A DNA stretch of 11,660 nucleotides from assembly GCA_946478635.1 (NCBI GenBank), contig CAMLCX010000112.1, positions 1 to 11,660 of the forward strand. Direction: 5' to 3'. Below the pieces are notes generated by a model. That model saw only the letters and a list, made by a program, of their open reading frames with translations, was not told the DNA's origin and made no database searches. Within the stretch, counting starts at the first letter, position 1; the number at the start of each line of letters is the position of its first letter. The position numbers and the translations under genes were made by a program. Positions 1 to 6,654 of the stretch are shown one piece after another. Source of the stretch: an uncultured Pseudomonadota bacterium. Lineage in GTDB: Bacteria > Desulfobacterota_B > Binatia > UBA9968.

Positions 1-237
1 CCGGACCGACTCTGTGCGTATCAGTTCTTCCAGATGGGCTTCTGGATAGATCGGAATCCCGTCCGGATAGTGGGGCCCGCTGAGACTTGCTGGATAGCGG
101 CGTGCTTCAATGCCGGGTATTTGTGCCGCTGTGAATGCGACCACCTGGCAATTGGGGTCGTCGCGAAAGCAGGTGTTGAAAGTATGAAAGTCTCGGCCGG
201 CGGCGCCGAGGATCAGCACAGGTTCGCGGTTGCTCAT
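1..237 (-). CDS. Cyclic 2,3-diphosphoglycerate synthetase-like protein, N-terminal part
   Basis: This gene runs leftward off the window; only the first 79 codons are present, against roughly 450 residues in full-length relatives. The visible protein starts MSNREPVLILGAAGRDFHTF and continues with VVAFTAAQIPGIEARRYP and YPDGIPIYPE. I recognise this as the N-terminal signature of the cyclic 2,3-diphosphoglycerate synthetase family, a nucleotide-binding-type enzyme known from methanogens (forming the phosphoanhydride ring of cyclic 2,3-DPG with ATP) and with many bacterial homologues of unclear role. The ATG at 237-235 is preceded by a GAGG ribosome binding site five bases upstream. A sigma-54-type promoter on the same strand sits about 45 bp upstream. 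The bacterial function is not established; the family call is firm, the biochemical role is not. Confidence 0.85.
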   Translation of the reverse strand, partial: MSNREPVLILGAAGRDFHTFNTCFRDDPNCQVVAFTAAQIPGIEARRYPASLSGPHYPDGIPIYPEAHLEELIRTESVR

Positions 238-280
238 AGATGCCTCAAGAATCACGGTCCCGTTTTCAATGATTAAAATC

Positions 281-296
281 AGCAATAGCTGTGCCC
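281..296 (-). promoter_or_regulatory. Sigma-54 (-24/-12) promoter of the cDPGS-like gene
   Basis: Read on the minus strand the site is GGGCACAGCTATTGCT. It has GG at -24 (295-294), ten bases, then GC at -12 (283-282), and matches the core TGGCAC-N5-TTGCW at every defined base except the first. The predicted transcription start is near 270, which leaves a leader of about 33 nt with the ribosome binding site before the ATG. Confidence 0.7.
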
Positions 297-314
297 GAAT
301 CAGCCTGGGTGACC

Positions 315-334
315 CGCGCTCAGCAGGCAGCGCG
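315..334. repeat. Inverted repeat near the cDPGS promoter
   Basis: CGCGCT and AGCGCG form perfect 6-bp arms separated by 8 bases, 20-40 bp upstream of the minus-strand -24 element. That is close for a classical sigma-54 enhancer site, but it could bind a regulator. GGGTGACCC, a second small palindrome, lies at 307-315. The role is inferred only from position. Confidence 0.3.
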
Positions 335-530
335 AGAGGTTTAAAACGATTCGCTATTCGCAGATCTGGTAAGCAGCGCAAGACAACTTCGCATGGATGG
401 GAAATCCTGGAAAAAAATGCCTCGCCATCGCAATGATCAGATCACCAGCGTCAAACCGGGCCGCGCTTTGGCAAACCGGGGTCATGGGATGTTTGCGATT
501 CATTTACGCAAGAGGCTCGAAAGACGCGGC

Positions 531-544
531 GTGAGGATTCTCAC
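531..544. promoter_or_regulatory. Candidate upstream activator site (GTGAG-N4-CTCAC)
   Basis: A perfect 5-bp inverted repeat is centred about 87 bp upstream of the -24 element at 624-625, the distance normal for a sigma-54 enhancer-binding protein. A further GTGAG half-site lies at 559-563. I could not match it to a named activator. Confidence 0.3.
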
Positions 545-570
545 CTCTGCGAGTTGCCGTGAGACTTTTA

Positions 571-598
571 TTGAACTTGGCATTTACGTGCTCATAAT
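571..598 (+). promoter_or_regulatory. Possible sigma-70 promoter upstream of the CoA/CBS gene
   Basis: TTGAAC (571-576) and CATAAT (593-598) are separated by 16 bp, giving a plausible -35/-10 pair about 110 bp upstream of the start codon. It could supply basal expression in addition to the sigma-54 element just downstream. Short AT-rich matches like this are common, so confidence is low. Confidence 0.3.
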
Positions 599-622
599 TC
601 CGCGAATCTATGTATCTTCCGC

Positions 623-638
623 TGGTATGTGTCTTGCT
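623..638 (+). promoter_or_regulatory. Sigma-54 (-24/-12) promoter of the CoA-binding/CBS gene
   Basis: The site is TGGTATGTGTCTTGCT, with GG at 624-625 and GC at 636-637 exactly ten bases apart. It differs from TGGCAC-N5-TTGCW by two C-to-T changes in the -24 box. The predicted start near 649 gives a leader of about 60 nt to the ATG at 709. The element also argues against any translation start upstream of it. Confidence 0.6.
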
Positions 639-708
639 CGTTTCTCGTGAGCAGCATCAGGGCAAAACAGGACCGTGTCGGGCGGACCCGAGAACAAGGA
701 GCAGCAAA

Positions 709-1674
709 ATGGCTCTTGCCAATTCCGAAGCACAAGAAGTGTCGGCAGCCGTGCTCAGACAAAAGCAGATCGATCAGTACTGGGCCGGAGACCTGGGACG
801 CCGGGCGTACCTCTTTCGCCAGCAACGCAAAGCGATTCTTGAGAACTGCCGGAGAATTGCCGTGGTCGGCGCTAGCGCCGATACCGATAGCGCGAGCCTT
901 GTCTCGATGGAGAGATTGTTGGGCATCGGCCTCGAGGTTATACCGGTTTTTCCAGGGCGCGAAAGTTTGCTAGGCCTCCGTTGTTACAATCGCCTGCGCG
1001 ACGTGCCCGGCAATCTGGACATCGTTCAGGTTTACCGGGATGAGCAGATCGACTACGCGGAGTTGGCGCGGGAGGCGGTGTTGAAGGGTGTCAACACATT
1101 CTGGTTGGAATCCGGTTTGACCGCGACCAAAGAAGTCCAGGACATCCTCGTCAACGGACGAGTTCATTTGGTTGAGTATGAAAACCTGGAAAAAGAGTAT
1201 CTAAAACATGTTCCTTGCGGCGCGGGCGCGACCGTGCCATCGCGCAAGGATCGAAAAGCGGTAAAAGTGAAGGACCGGATGAGCAAAAATCCGGTGACCG
1301 TGAAACCGAACGATGGGATTAACGAAGCGATATGGAAAATGGAGCGAGGGCATTTCCGTCATCTACCGGTGGTCGATGAAGCGGGAAAATTGATCGGCAT
1401 GCTTTCCGATCGCGACGTGCGTTTGGTCCGCCCTTCGCTCGCCTTCGTCGACAAGAACGAAGCCAATGTTCAGCTTTGGTCAACTTCGGTGCAACAAGCG
1501 GCGGTGTTTGAGCCGGTGAAAGTGCCCCCGGAGACGACCGTTAAAGAAGCGGCTGAGCTGATGCTTCGTTGGCATGTGGGCGCGCTTCCGGTCGTCGGCG
1601 AGAAGGATAAACTCGTCGGCATCATCACGTACACAGACTTGTTACGCGAGTTCGTGGGGCACGAGCTGGCCTAG
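709..1674 (+). CDS. CoA-binding domain fused to a CBS-domain pair (putative sensor)
   Basis: The protein has 321 residues. Residues about 44-168 form a CoA-binding (YccU/succinyl-CoA-synthetase-alpha-like) Rossmann domain: RRIAVVGAS at the nucleotide loop, VIPVFPG, then a LDIVQVYR strand and NTFWLESGL. Residues about 186-241 and 268-321 are two CBS motifs, each with the typical HLPVVDEAGKLIGMLSDRD or ALPVVGEKDKLVGIITYTDLL pattern. CBS pairs usually bind adenine nucleotides, so the protein may sense CoA and/or adenylate state. It has no catalytic partner domain and no membrane segment. I chose the ATG at 709 because AAGGAG lies seven bases upstream; an in-frame ATG at 610 lies upstream of the sigma-54 element and has no ribosome binding site. 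The domain calls are confident, the sensing role is inferred. Confidence 0.9.
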   Translation: MALANSEAQEVSAAVLRQKQIDQYWAGDLGRRAYLFRQQRKAILENCRRIAVVGASADTDSASLVSMERLLGIGLEVIPVFPGRESLLGLRCYNRLRDVPGNLDIVQVYRDEQIDYAELAREAVLKGVNTFWLESGLTATKEVQDILVNGRVHLVEYENLEKEYLKHVPCGAGATVPSRKDRKAVKVKDRMSKNPVTVKPNDGINEAIWKMERGHFRHLPVVDEAGKLIGMLSDRDVRLVRPSLAFVDKNEANVQLWSTSVQQAAVFEPVKVPPETTVKEAAELMLRWHVGALPVVGEKDKLVGIITYTDLLREFVGHELA

Positions 1675-1837
1675 CTAGAGTGCGCGTGTTCTTAGGTGCA
1701 TTCGCGTCGGGTTTGAGGTGAAAATCCATGGGCCGGGCCGGTAATTGCCATGCACTAGGATTCCTCCCCATTTTTAAGAAAGAAAAACGCCGGCTCTCCG
1801 AAATATGAGAATCATGTTCCCGAGCTACAGTAAATGC

Positions 1838-1852
1838 ACGGGCAAAACCCGT
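1838..1852. repeat. Small inverted repeat upstream of the di-iron gene promoter
   Basis: ACGGG and CCCGT flank a CAAAA loop, ending 12 bp before the -24 GG of the next promoter. It could be a weak terminator remnant or an operator; no T-tract follows. Confidence 0.2.
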
Positions 1853-1862
1853 CGCCACTTGT

Positions 1863-1878
1863 TGGCGCTTTTCTTGCT
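1863..1878 (+). promoter_or_regulatory. Sigma-54 (-24/-12) promoter of the di-iron protein operon
   Basis: The site is TGGCGCTTTTCTTGCT, with GG at 1864-1865 and GC at 1876-1877. It has one mismatch to TGGCAC-N5-TTGCW and carries a T-rich spacer, as strong sigma-54 promoters often do. The predicted start near 1889 leaves a 53-nt leader to the ATG at 1942. Confidence 0.75.
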
Positions 1879-1941
1879 GTCTTTCCACTTCAGGAAAGAC
1901 AATTTGAACGCGGAAATCCATTGATCAACTAAGGGGGAAGC

Positions 1942-2658
1942 ATGTTTACCGATAAGATCGAACTCAAAGATTTAGACAAGATGGATTCGGAGTATAAGGA
2001 TCTCCTCGGGCGCGTATTGACGATTCAAGCCGATTGCGAGATCGGCGGGCCGCATCTCTATGTGGAGAAGATGCTGCCGGCAGCGCCCACCAAGCTCGAT
2101 CAGCTTATCGTGGCGCGCACTGCCGCTGAGGAGATCGATCACTTTCGCAAAGTCGCGCGCGTTGCCGGCGATATGGGGGTCGATGTTTCTTTTGTGCTGA
2201 GCCAACCCAATGAAAAACGCTTTGTCGACACCTTCCGCGGTTTGATCACCACATGGGAAGACAACGCCGTCTTTGGCTTCTTAATCGACCGGGTGGGGCG
2301 CTATCAGCTGGAAGAATTTTACGATTGCAGCTATCTGCCATTGCAGCGCATTCTGCCGGATATTGTGACGGAGGAGCTTGGTCATATCGATTACGGTTAC
2401 AACAAAACCCGAGAACTGATCTCGAAGGGAGACGCGCAGAAAGAGCGGGTGCAAAGGGCGATCGATTATTGGTACGTGCGAGCGCTCGATATGTTTGGCC
2501 GGAGCGGATCGAAGCGCGCCGAACGATATCTGTATTGGGGGCTCAAACGACGCACCAACGAGCAGGGACGGGAAGACTACATCAAAGAAGTGAATCCGAT
2601 TCTCTTGAGCCTGGGGCTTACCGTTCCCGATCCGCTCAAAGGCCGCCACTACATCTAA
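1942..2658 (+). CDS. PaaA/PaaC-family ferritin-like di-iron protein
   Basis: This 238-residue protein belongs to the phenylacetic-acid-catabolism family (PaaA/PaaC type), ferritin-like four-helix proteins. The di-iron ligand pattern is visible: E33 (in CEIGGPH), E64-x2-H67 (EEIDH), a third-helix glutamate at 124 or 125 (QLEEF), and E145-x2-H148 (EELGH). Both ExxH motifs are intact, so a di-iron centre and oxygen chemistry are likely. It is nearer the length of PaaC (about 250) than PaaA (about 310). The other phenylacetyl-CoA epoxidase subunits (PaaB, PaaD, PaaE reductase) and phenylacetate-CoA ligase are absent nearby, so phenylacetate catabolism should not be assumed. The start has a strong AGGGGGA site. 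It appears co-transcribed with the 63-residue gene 16 bp downstream from a sigma-54 promoter. Confidence 0.85.
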   Translation: MFTDKIELKDLDKMDSEYKDLLGRVLTIQADCEIGGPHLYVEKMLPAAPTKLDQLIVARTAAEEIDHFRKVARVAGDMGVDVSFVLSQPNEKRFVDTFRGLITTWEDNAVFGFLIDRVGRYQLEEFYDCSYLPLQRILPDIVTEELGHIDYGYNKTRELISKGDAQKERVQRAIDYWYVRALDMFGRSGSKRAERYLYWGLKRRTNEQGREDYIKEVNPILLSLGLTVPDPLKGRHYI

Positions 2659-2674
2659 CAGACAGGGAGGTTTT

Positions 2675-2866
2675 ATGCCGGAAACAGCGGCGAATACAGA
2701 ACAGCTTGACGAGCACCTTCTCGAAGTCGTCCGTGCCCTGCATGGCGCCGTGAAACAGGGCGTGTCGCACACGGATGATGCAAAAATCGCCGATCAAGCG
2801 ATAGCCGATTGCAAGGAGATTCTCGATGTCATCATGGCGGGGAACGTGAAGGAGTGGCTGAACTGA
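2675..2866 (+). CDS. Small acidic helical protein paired with the di-iron protein
   Basis: This encodes 63 residues, starting MPETAANTEQLDEHLLEVVR and ending VIMAGNVKEWLN. It begins 16 bp after the di-iron gene with an excellent GGGAGG site four bases before ATG, so it is very likely translated. The sequence looks mostly helical and acidic, with one Cys and two His and no signal peptide or membrane segment. I do not recognise a family. By position it could be a small subunit, an effector protein or an assembly factor of the di-iron protein, but this is inference. Confidence 0.75.
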   Translation: MPETAANTEQLDEHLLEVVRALHGAVKQGVSHTDDAKIADQAIADCKEILDVIMAGNVKEWLN

Positions 2867-2891
2867 ATCAGCGGCGCTAGCAGACTGAACG

Positions 2892-2910
2892 GAATCTTCT
2901 TATTAGATTC
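2892..2910. repeat. Hairpin after the di-iron operon
   Basis: GAATCT and AGATTC form a perfect 6-bp stem with a 7-base loop, 26 bp after the stop codon of the 63-residue gene. No T-tract follows, so it is a weak candidate for a terminator or an RNA 3'-end-protecting hairpin. Confidence 0.35.
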
Positions 2911-2919
2911 AAGTCCTCG

Positions 2920-2950
2920 CCGTTCGTCCCGAGCCTTTGTCGAAGGACTC
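2920..2950. repeat. Degenerate REP-like palindrome
   Basis: CCGTTCGTCC, a GAGCCTTTGTCGAA-type centre and GGACTCCG resemble the dispersed palindromes of the form GTTCGTCCTGAGCCTGTCGAAGGA that I recall from many proteobacterial-type genomes. The 5' half is close to that form and the closing arm is decayed. The family assignment is from memory and not verified. Confidence 0.4.
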
Positions 2951-3000
2951 CGATAGAGTTTTTCGCAAACCGTTGGCGGTACGAGGAGGACTCACGCCCA

Positions 3001-3168
3001 ATGAGTGCAACGCCCGAGTATTCTTACGAGACCGAGAGAGAGTGGAACGGTGCAAGAGACTTGAAACTCGGCGATGGCCGCTGGCGCGCCGCCGGAATCC
3101 AAGGGCAGGAAGGAAAACTGGTCACCGAGCATCTTTTCGTCGTGCTACCGCTTTTTAATTGGATCTGA
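3001..3168 (+). pseudogene. OsmC-like peroxiredoxin remnant, frameshifted
   Basis: A GAGGAGG site at 2983-2989 precedes ATG 3001, which opens MSATPEYSYETEREWNGARD, an OsmC/YhfA-type N-terminus. The conserved core is split between frames. PPE (3089-3097) and NWSP (3116-3127) read in the second frame, while EHLFV (3127-3141) reads in the first, so the usual WSPEHLFV block has lost one base at about 3127. A Ser-Cys (3140-3145), which would carry the catalytic Cys region, again falls in the second frame, and a stop comes at 3166-3168. Intact OsmC relatives are about 140-180 residues; here translation would stop at 55. OsmC proteins reduce organic hydroperoxides using two cysteines. The alternative is a real 55-residue peptide, but the frame-split motif favours decay. 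Confidence 0.55.
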
Positions 3169-3210
3169 AGTCCGCGAAAGCTTCATAGCAGCCCAATTTT
3201 CTCACGCCAG

Positions 3211-3226
3211 GTCACTATCGCGTGAC
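3211..3226. promoter_or_regulatory. Candidate upstream activator site (GTCAC-N6-GTGAC)
   Basis: GTCACTATCGCGTGAC is a perfect 5-bp inverted repeat centred about 145 bp upstream of the -24 element at 3362-3363. CTCAC half-site-like words flank it at 3201-3205 and 3243-3247. Position and symmetry fit an enhancer-binding-protein site; the protein is unknown. A second repeat, GTCT-N6-AGAC, lies at 3287-3300. Confidence 0.35.
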
Positions 3227-3360
3227 TAAAGCCGCCTCTTTTCTCACATACCAAACTCGTTTCGCGATTCCATCAAGCACGAATTGGTCTCTTATTAGAC
3301 AGTAATCTTCAGCTTGTCCGCGTATTGTTATAAGGTGGCTCAAGGACAAGACGCGATGCA

Positions 3361-3376
3361 TGGCACGTCGGTTGCT
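3361..3376 (+). promoter_or_regulatory. Sigma-54 (-24/-12) promoter of the exporter operon
   Basis: TGGCACGTCGGTTGCT matches the core consensus TGGCAC-N5-TTGCW without a mismatch, with GG at 3362-3363 and GC at 3374-3375. The predicted start is near 3387, so the mRNA leader is about 54 nt to ATG 3441. This also rules out the longer in-frame start at 3360. Confidence 0.85.
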
Positions 3377-3401
3377 CTTTCAGAGGCCAGCGGGGCTAAA
3401 T

Positions 3402-3419
3402 CATGCTTGCCAAAGCATG
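3402..3419 (+). promoter_or_regulatory. Leader hairpin of the exporter mRNA
   Basis: CATGCTT and AAGCATG form a perfect 7-bp stem with a GCCA tetraloop within the predicted 5' leader. The stem holds two ATG triplets. The one at 3403 opens a 7-codon reading frame (MLAKACG, stop 3424-3426) behind a GGGG motif; the one at 3417 is in frame with the adaptor gene. It could control translation initiation. No known riboswitch shape was recognised. Confidence 0.4.
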
Positions 3420-3440
3420 CGGCTGAATCCGTCGAACATC

Positions 3441-4727
3441 ATGAAACGTATCCTAAGCTTGGTACCTATTAAGGCGCTTCTGATTGCCGGAGGTGTGGCG
3501 ATTGTCGCAGCGATTGCGTGGCTCTGGCTGCGACCGACCCAGGTGACGACGGCTGAAGTCAGCGCTCGCGCGATCAGCCCGGTGATTCAGGGCGTGGGAA
3601 CGGTGGAAGCCAAGGTGGTTGTCCAGCTTGCGGCCAAGATCGCAGGGCGAATCGTTCTTATGAACGTCGATCAAGGTGACACGGTGCGGTCGGGCCAGAT
3701 ACTTGTTCAGCTGGAAAATTCCGAATCGAGCGCCGAGGTCGAGCGCGCAGTTGCCAACTTCGATAGAGCCAAGCTCGCCGTGCAGGCGCAGCAGGCGTCT
3801 GTGCTGCGCACCCAGGCGGCGCTATCGGCGGCGGAAGCGATTGTCGTAAAAGCGCGAGCAAACCGGTCGCTCGCCTACACCAATGCGGAACGCTGGGATA
3901 AACTCGCCGCCGCCGACCTTGTCGCAAAAATGGAGCTCGACGAGCGTAAAAATAACGCGGAATCTGCCGATGCTGAGTTAAAAAGCGCCGAAGCGCTGCG
4001 CGAAGCCGCTGCGAGAGAGGTGGCCGTGCAGCAAGTTGCATTGAACATCGTCCCCAAGGACATCGCGGCTTCGGCGGCTTCCCTCGCCTCAGTTCGCGCA
4101 CGGAAGGCGGACACCGTTATTGCCAGTCCAATCGATGGTTATGTCGTGAGCCGCGAACTGGAATCCGGTACGGCAGTCAATCCGGGCACGCCGATTCTTA
4201 AGCTCGCCGATCCGCGGACGATCTGGATCACAGTTTATGTTGACGAACGAGAAGCCCGCTCGCTTGCCGTCGGTAACACCGCCGACGTTACGCTTCGCTC
4301 AAGGCCCGATAGCGCTTTGCGCGGCAAGGTCGTCAGAATCCGCCGCGAAAGTGATCGTGTCACCGAGCAGCTCACCGTGGACATCGGCCTTGATGAGCCG
4401 CCCGAGCGTCTTACCCTCGGCGAACAGGCTGAAGCGAGAATCCGTCCCGCTGCAAAAAATGCAATGGCCTTGCCATTGGCCGCGCTCGTGCAGTCGCCTA
4501 AAGGAGCGGGCGCGTGGACGGTTGTAGATGGCCGGTTGCGCTTCCGGCGCGCGCGTTTCGGCGTGGTCGATCGCGCCGGGTGGATCGAAGTTCTCGAAGG
4601 ATTTACCGGCGGGGAGAGGGTGGTCATTGCTCCCGGGAAACTGGCTGACCTGAAAAACGAGGGGCGCCGCGTGACTGCCGCCGCGCACACGTCAGAGGCG
4701 ATCGCGTCGGACAAGTTGGAGCCGTGA
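3441..4727 (+). CDS. HlyD/MacA-type periplasmic adaptor (membrane fusion protein)
   Basis: The protein has 428 residues. Residues 7-30 form an N-terminal membrane anchor (LLIAGGVAIVAAIAWLWL). Residues about 45-95 give the first half of the lipoyl/barrel-sandwich domain (VGTVEAKVVVQLAAKIAGRI, GDTVRSGQILVQLE). Residues about 96-222 are an alanine-rich coiled-coil hairpin, and about 225-258 the second barrel-sandwich half (VIASPIDGYVVSRELESGTAV). The beta-barrel and membrane-proximal domains follow. It links an inner-membrane ABC pump to an outer-membrane channel, which is not encoded here. The gene order adaptor-permease-ATPase resembles DevBCA. The ATG at 3441 has no clear ribosome binding site; ATG 3417 is an alternative in frame. 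The stop overlaps the GTG of the permease by four bases. Confidence 0.9.
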   Translation: MKRILSLVPIKALLIAGGVAIVAAIAWLWLRPTQVTTAEVSARAISPVIQGVGTVEAKVVVQLAAKIAGRIVLMNVDQGDTVRSGQILVQLENSESSAEVERAVANFDRAKLAVQAQQASVLRTQAALSAAEAIVVKARANRSLAYTNAERWDKLAAADLVAKMELDERKNNAESADAELKSAEALREAAAREVAVQQVALNIVPKDIAASAASLASVRARKADTVIASPIDGYVVSRELESGTAVNPGTPILKLADPRTIWITVYVDEREARSLAVGNTADVTLRSRPDSALRGKVVRIRRESDRVTEQLTVDIGLDEPPERLTLGEQAEARIRPAAKNAMALPLAALVQSPKGAGAWTVVDGRLRFRRARFGVVDRAGWIEVLEGFTGGERVVIAPGKLADLKNEGRRVTAAAHTSEAIASDKLEP

Positions 4728-5920
4728 ATCTCGCTATTCGCGATGTCAAATACCGCCTGGGCCGGTTTGTCTTGACGGGGCTTGGCGTTGGGTTACTGCT
4801 GGCGACGGTCATGGCCATGGGCGGGATTTACCGCGGCATGGTGGAAGACGCCCTCAGCATCGTGCGCGCCCCGGGCGCTGATTTATGGGTGGTGCAAAAA
4901 GACACCAACGGCCCGTTCGCCGAGACTTCACGCATTCCGGACGATCTTTATCGAATCGTACGCACCGTCGCGGGAGTGCGCGAAGCCAGTTCGATCGCGT
5001 TTCAAACCGTGCAGATTGATTATGAAGCCAGATCGGTCCGGGTGCAGATGATCGGTTACCGCCCGGGCAATCTGGGAGCGCCGCCGGCGGTGGCCGCGGG
5101 CCGACCGCTGGCGGCAAGCCGCTACGAGATGGTGCTCGATCGCAAAGCGGGCATCCCCATCGGCGCGCGCTTGGCGCTGGGGCGCATGACGTTTAACGTG
5201 GTCGGCCTGACCGAAGGCATCGTTTCCAGCTCCGGTGATTCGACGGCGTATATCTCGCTGCAAGACGCGCAGGAACTGCAATTTCTCAAATCCAACGAAA
5301 CGGTGCGCAACGAGCGCGCCCGGCTCCAGGCTGATCTCGAGGCGAATCCGGCGCTCGCCGGCCTTTCCGCCGCATCGCTTTCATCGATAGTCCAGAACAC
5401 CAACCTGGCCAATGCCGTGCTGGTGCGGCTGGAGCTGTGGGCCGAGCCGGCTGAAGTGGCCAGGCGCATTGAGCGCTGGAACCACTACCGGGCGATGACG
5501 ACGGCGGAGCAGGAAGATGTCTTGGCCAAGAACGTCATCGAACGGGCGCGCCAGCAAATCATGCTTTTCAGAATCATCCTGCTTATCGTCTCCACGGTGA
5601 TCATCGCGCTGATCATTTATACCATGACGATGGAAAAGACCCGCGACATCGCCACACTCAAGATTATCGGTGCGCCGAATTTTAAGATTGGCGCGTTGAT
5701 CTTGCAGGAGTCGGTCGCTCTGGGTCTACTGGGCTACTTGTTCGGCGCGCTGCTCATCAATCTGACGTACGATTACTTTCCGCGCCGTGTCGCGATCCTG
5801 GCCTTCGATCAGAACATCTTGTTCGGCATTGTCATGGTCATCTGTGTCCTGGCAAGCCTCGTTGGTATACGCCGCGCCCTCGCCATCGACCCGACGACGG
5901 CCATGGGAGGGGGCGCATAA
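4724..5920 (+). CDS. FtsX/MacB-type ABC transporter permease (DevC-like)
   Basis: The 398-residue permease has one N-terminal helix at about 14-35, a large periplasmic domain at about 40-275, and three C-terminal helices at about 281-303, 325-347 and 364-383. That is the four-helix FtsX-family topology. The cytoplasmic loop [15 protein letters not shown] (304-318) is the typical coupling segment between helices 2 and 3. It starts with GTG at 4724 inside a GTGA overlap with the adaptor stop, so translation is coupled, and its TAA stop shares an A with the ATPase ATG. These transporters usually work as mechanotransmitters moving substrates from the periplasm or inner membrane outward. The substrate is unknown. 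Confidence 0.9.
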   Translation: MNLAIRDVKYRLGRFVLTGLGVGLLLATVMAMGGIYRGMVEDALSIVRAPGADLWVVQKDTNGPFAETSRIPDDLYRIVRTVAGVREASSIAFQTVQIDYEARSVRVQMIGYRPGNLGAPPAVAAGRPLAASRYEMVLDRKAGIPIGARLALGRMTFNVVGLTEGIVSSSGDSTAYISLQDAQELQFLKSNETVRNERARLQADLEANPALAGLSAASLSSIVQNTNLANAVLVRLELWAEPAEVARRIERWNHYRAMTTAEQEDVLAKNVIERARQQIMLFRIILLIVSTVIIALIIYTMTMEKTRDIATLKIIGAPNFKIGALILQESVALGLLGYLFGALLINLTYDYFPRRVAILAFDQNILFGIVMVICVLASLVGIRRALAIDPTTAMGGGA

Positions 5921-6654
5921 TGGCCGCGGTGGAGGCGCAGAATGTCGGCAAGATTTTCGGTCAGGGAGACAGCCAGGTCGTGGCGCTCAAGGACGCGCAT
6001 TTGTCTATTGAGCCGGGCGAGATCGTCGCGCTGATGGGGCCGAGTGGATCGGGCAAGACCACGCTTTTGCGCGCCCTCTCTCTGATCGATCCGCCGACCA
6101 CCGGACAGATCGCGATCGACAACGAAGTGGTGTTCGACGGCGAACGGGTGCTGACCGACGACCGAAAACTGCGTCGCCAGCGCATGGGAATCATCTTTCA
6201 GGCTTACAATCTCATTCCGTTTCTGACGTCCTTGGAAAACGTCGCCCTCGTGCTCACGCTTAATGGCATTTCCAATCACGAGGCGATGAAGCGCGCGAGT
6301 GAACTCCTCAAACGCCTCGATCTCGACCATCGTGCCGGCATCTATCCCGCTACGCTGTCAGGCGGCGAACAGCAGCGAGTTGCCGTTGCCCGCGCGGTGA
6401 TTAACGATCCGGCGGTGATCTTAGCGGACGAGCCGACCGCCGCACTCGATACCGAGCGCGGCAAAGCCGTGATGGATTTGCTCCGTCATCTGGGACGCGA
6501 GCAGAGGGCGGCGGTCATCGTTGTGACGCACGATGAAAGAATGATCGAGGGCTTTGATCGCGTCTATCACATGACCGACGGACGGATCACGAACGCCGCG
6601 TTAGATCAAAAGTATCCGGAAGATTCGGAGGGCAGGGAGATTCATGGAAATTAG
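5920..6654 (+). CDS. ABC transporter ATPase (LolD/MacB/DevA type)
   Basis: The 244-residue ATPase is complete. It has Walker A GPSGSGKT (40-47), the Q-loop at FQAYNLIPF (Q94), signature [14 protein letters not shown] (146-159), Walker [13 protein letters not shown] (166-177) and the switch histidine in VTHDERM (H204). The sequence class is that of the LolD/MacB/DevA family, which pairs with FtsX-type permeases. It overlaps the permease stop by one base (TAATG) and the next gene by 11 bases, so it sits in the middle of a coupled operon. All catalytic residues are intact. Confidence 0.95.
   Translation: MAAVEAQNVGKIFGQGDSQVVALKDAHLSIEPGEIVALMGPSGSGKTTLLRALSLIDPPTTGQIAIDNEVVFDGERVLTDDRKLRRQRMGIIFQAYNLIPFLTSLENVALVLTLNGISNHEAMKRASELLKRLDLDHRAGIYPATLSGGEQQRVAVARAVINDPAVILADEPTAALDTERGKAVMDLLRHLGREQRAAVIVVTHDERMIEGFDRVYHMTDGRITNAALDQKYPEDSEGREIHGN

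Noticed and set aside
579..591. TTGGCATTTACGTGCT as a sigma-54 promoter
   Set aside because: GG and GC are nine bases apart instead of ten; sigma-54 is strict about this spacing, and a correctly spaced element lies 45 bp downstream.
610..708. N-terminal extension of the CoA/CBS protein from an ATG at 610
   Set aside because: The extension would span the sigma-54 promoter, lacks a ribosome binding site and has no domain homology; ATG 709 has AAGGAG.
2937..3158. Alternative 73-codon rightward frame over the OsmC remnant
   Set aside because: Its arginine-rich translation has no family features and it overlaps in another frame the region carrying recognisable OsmC motifs.
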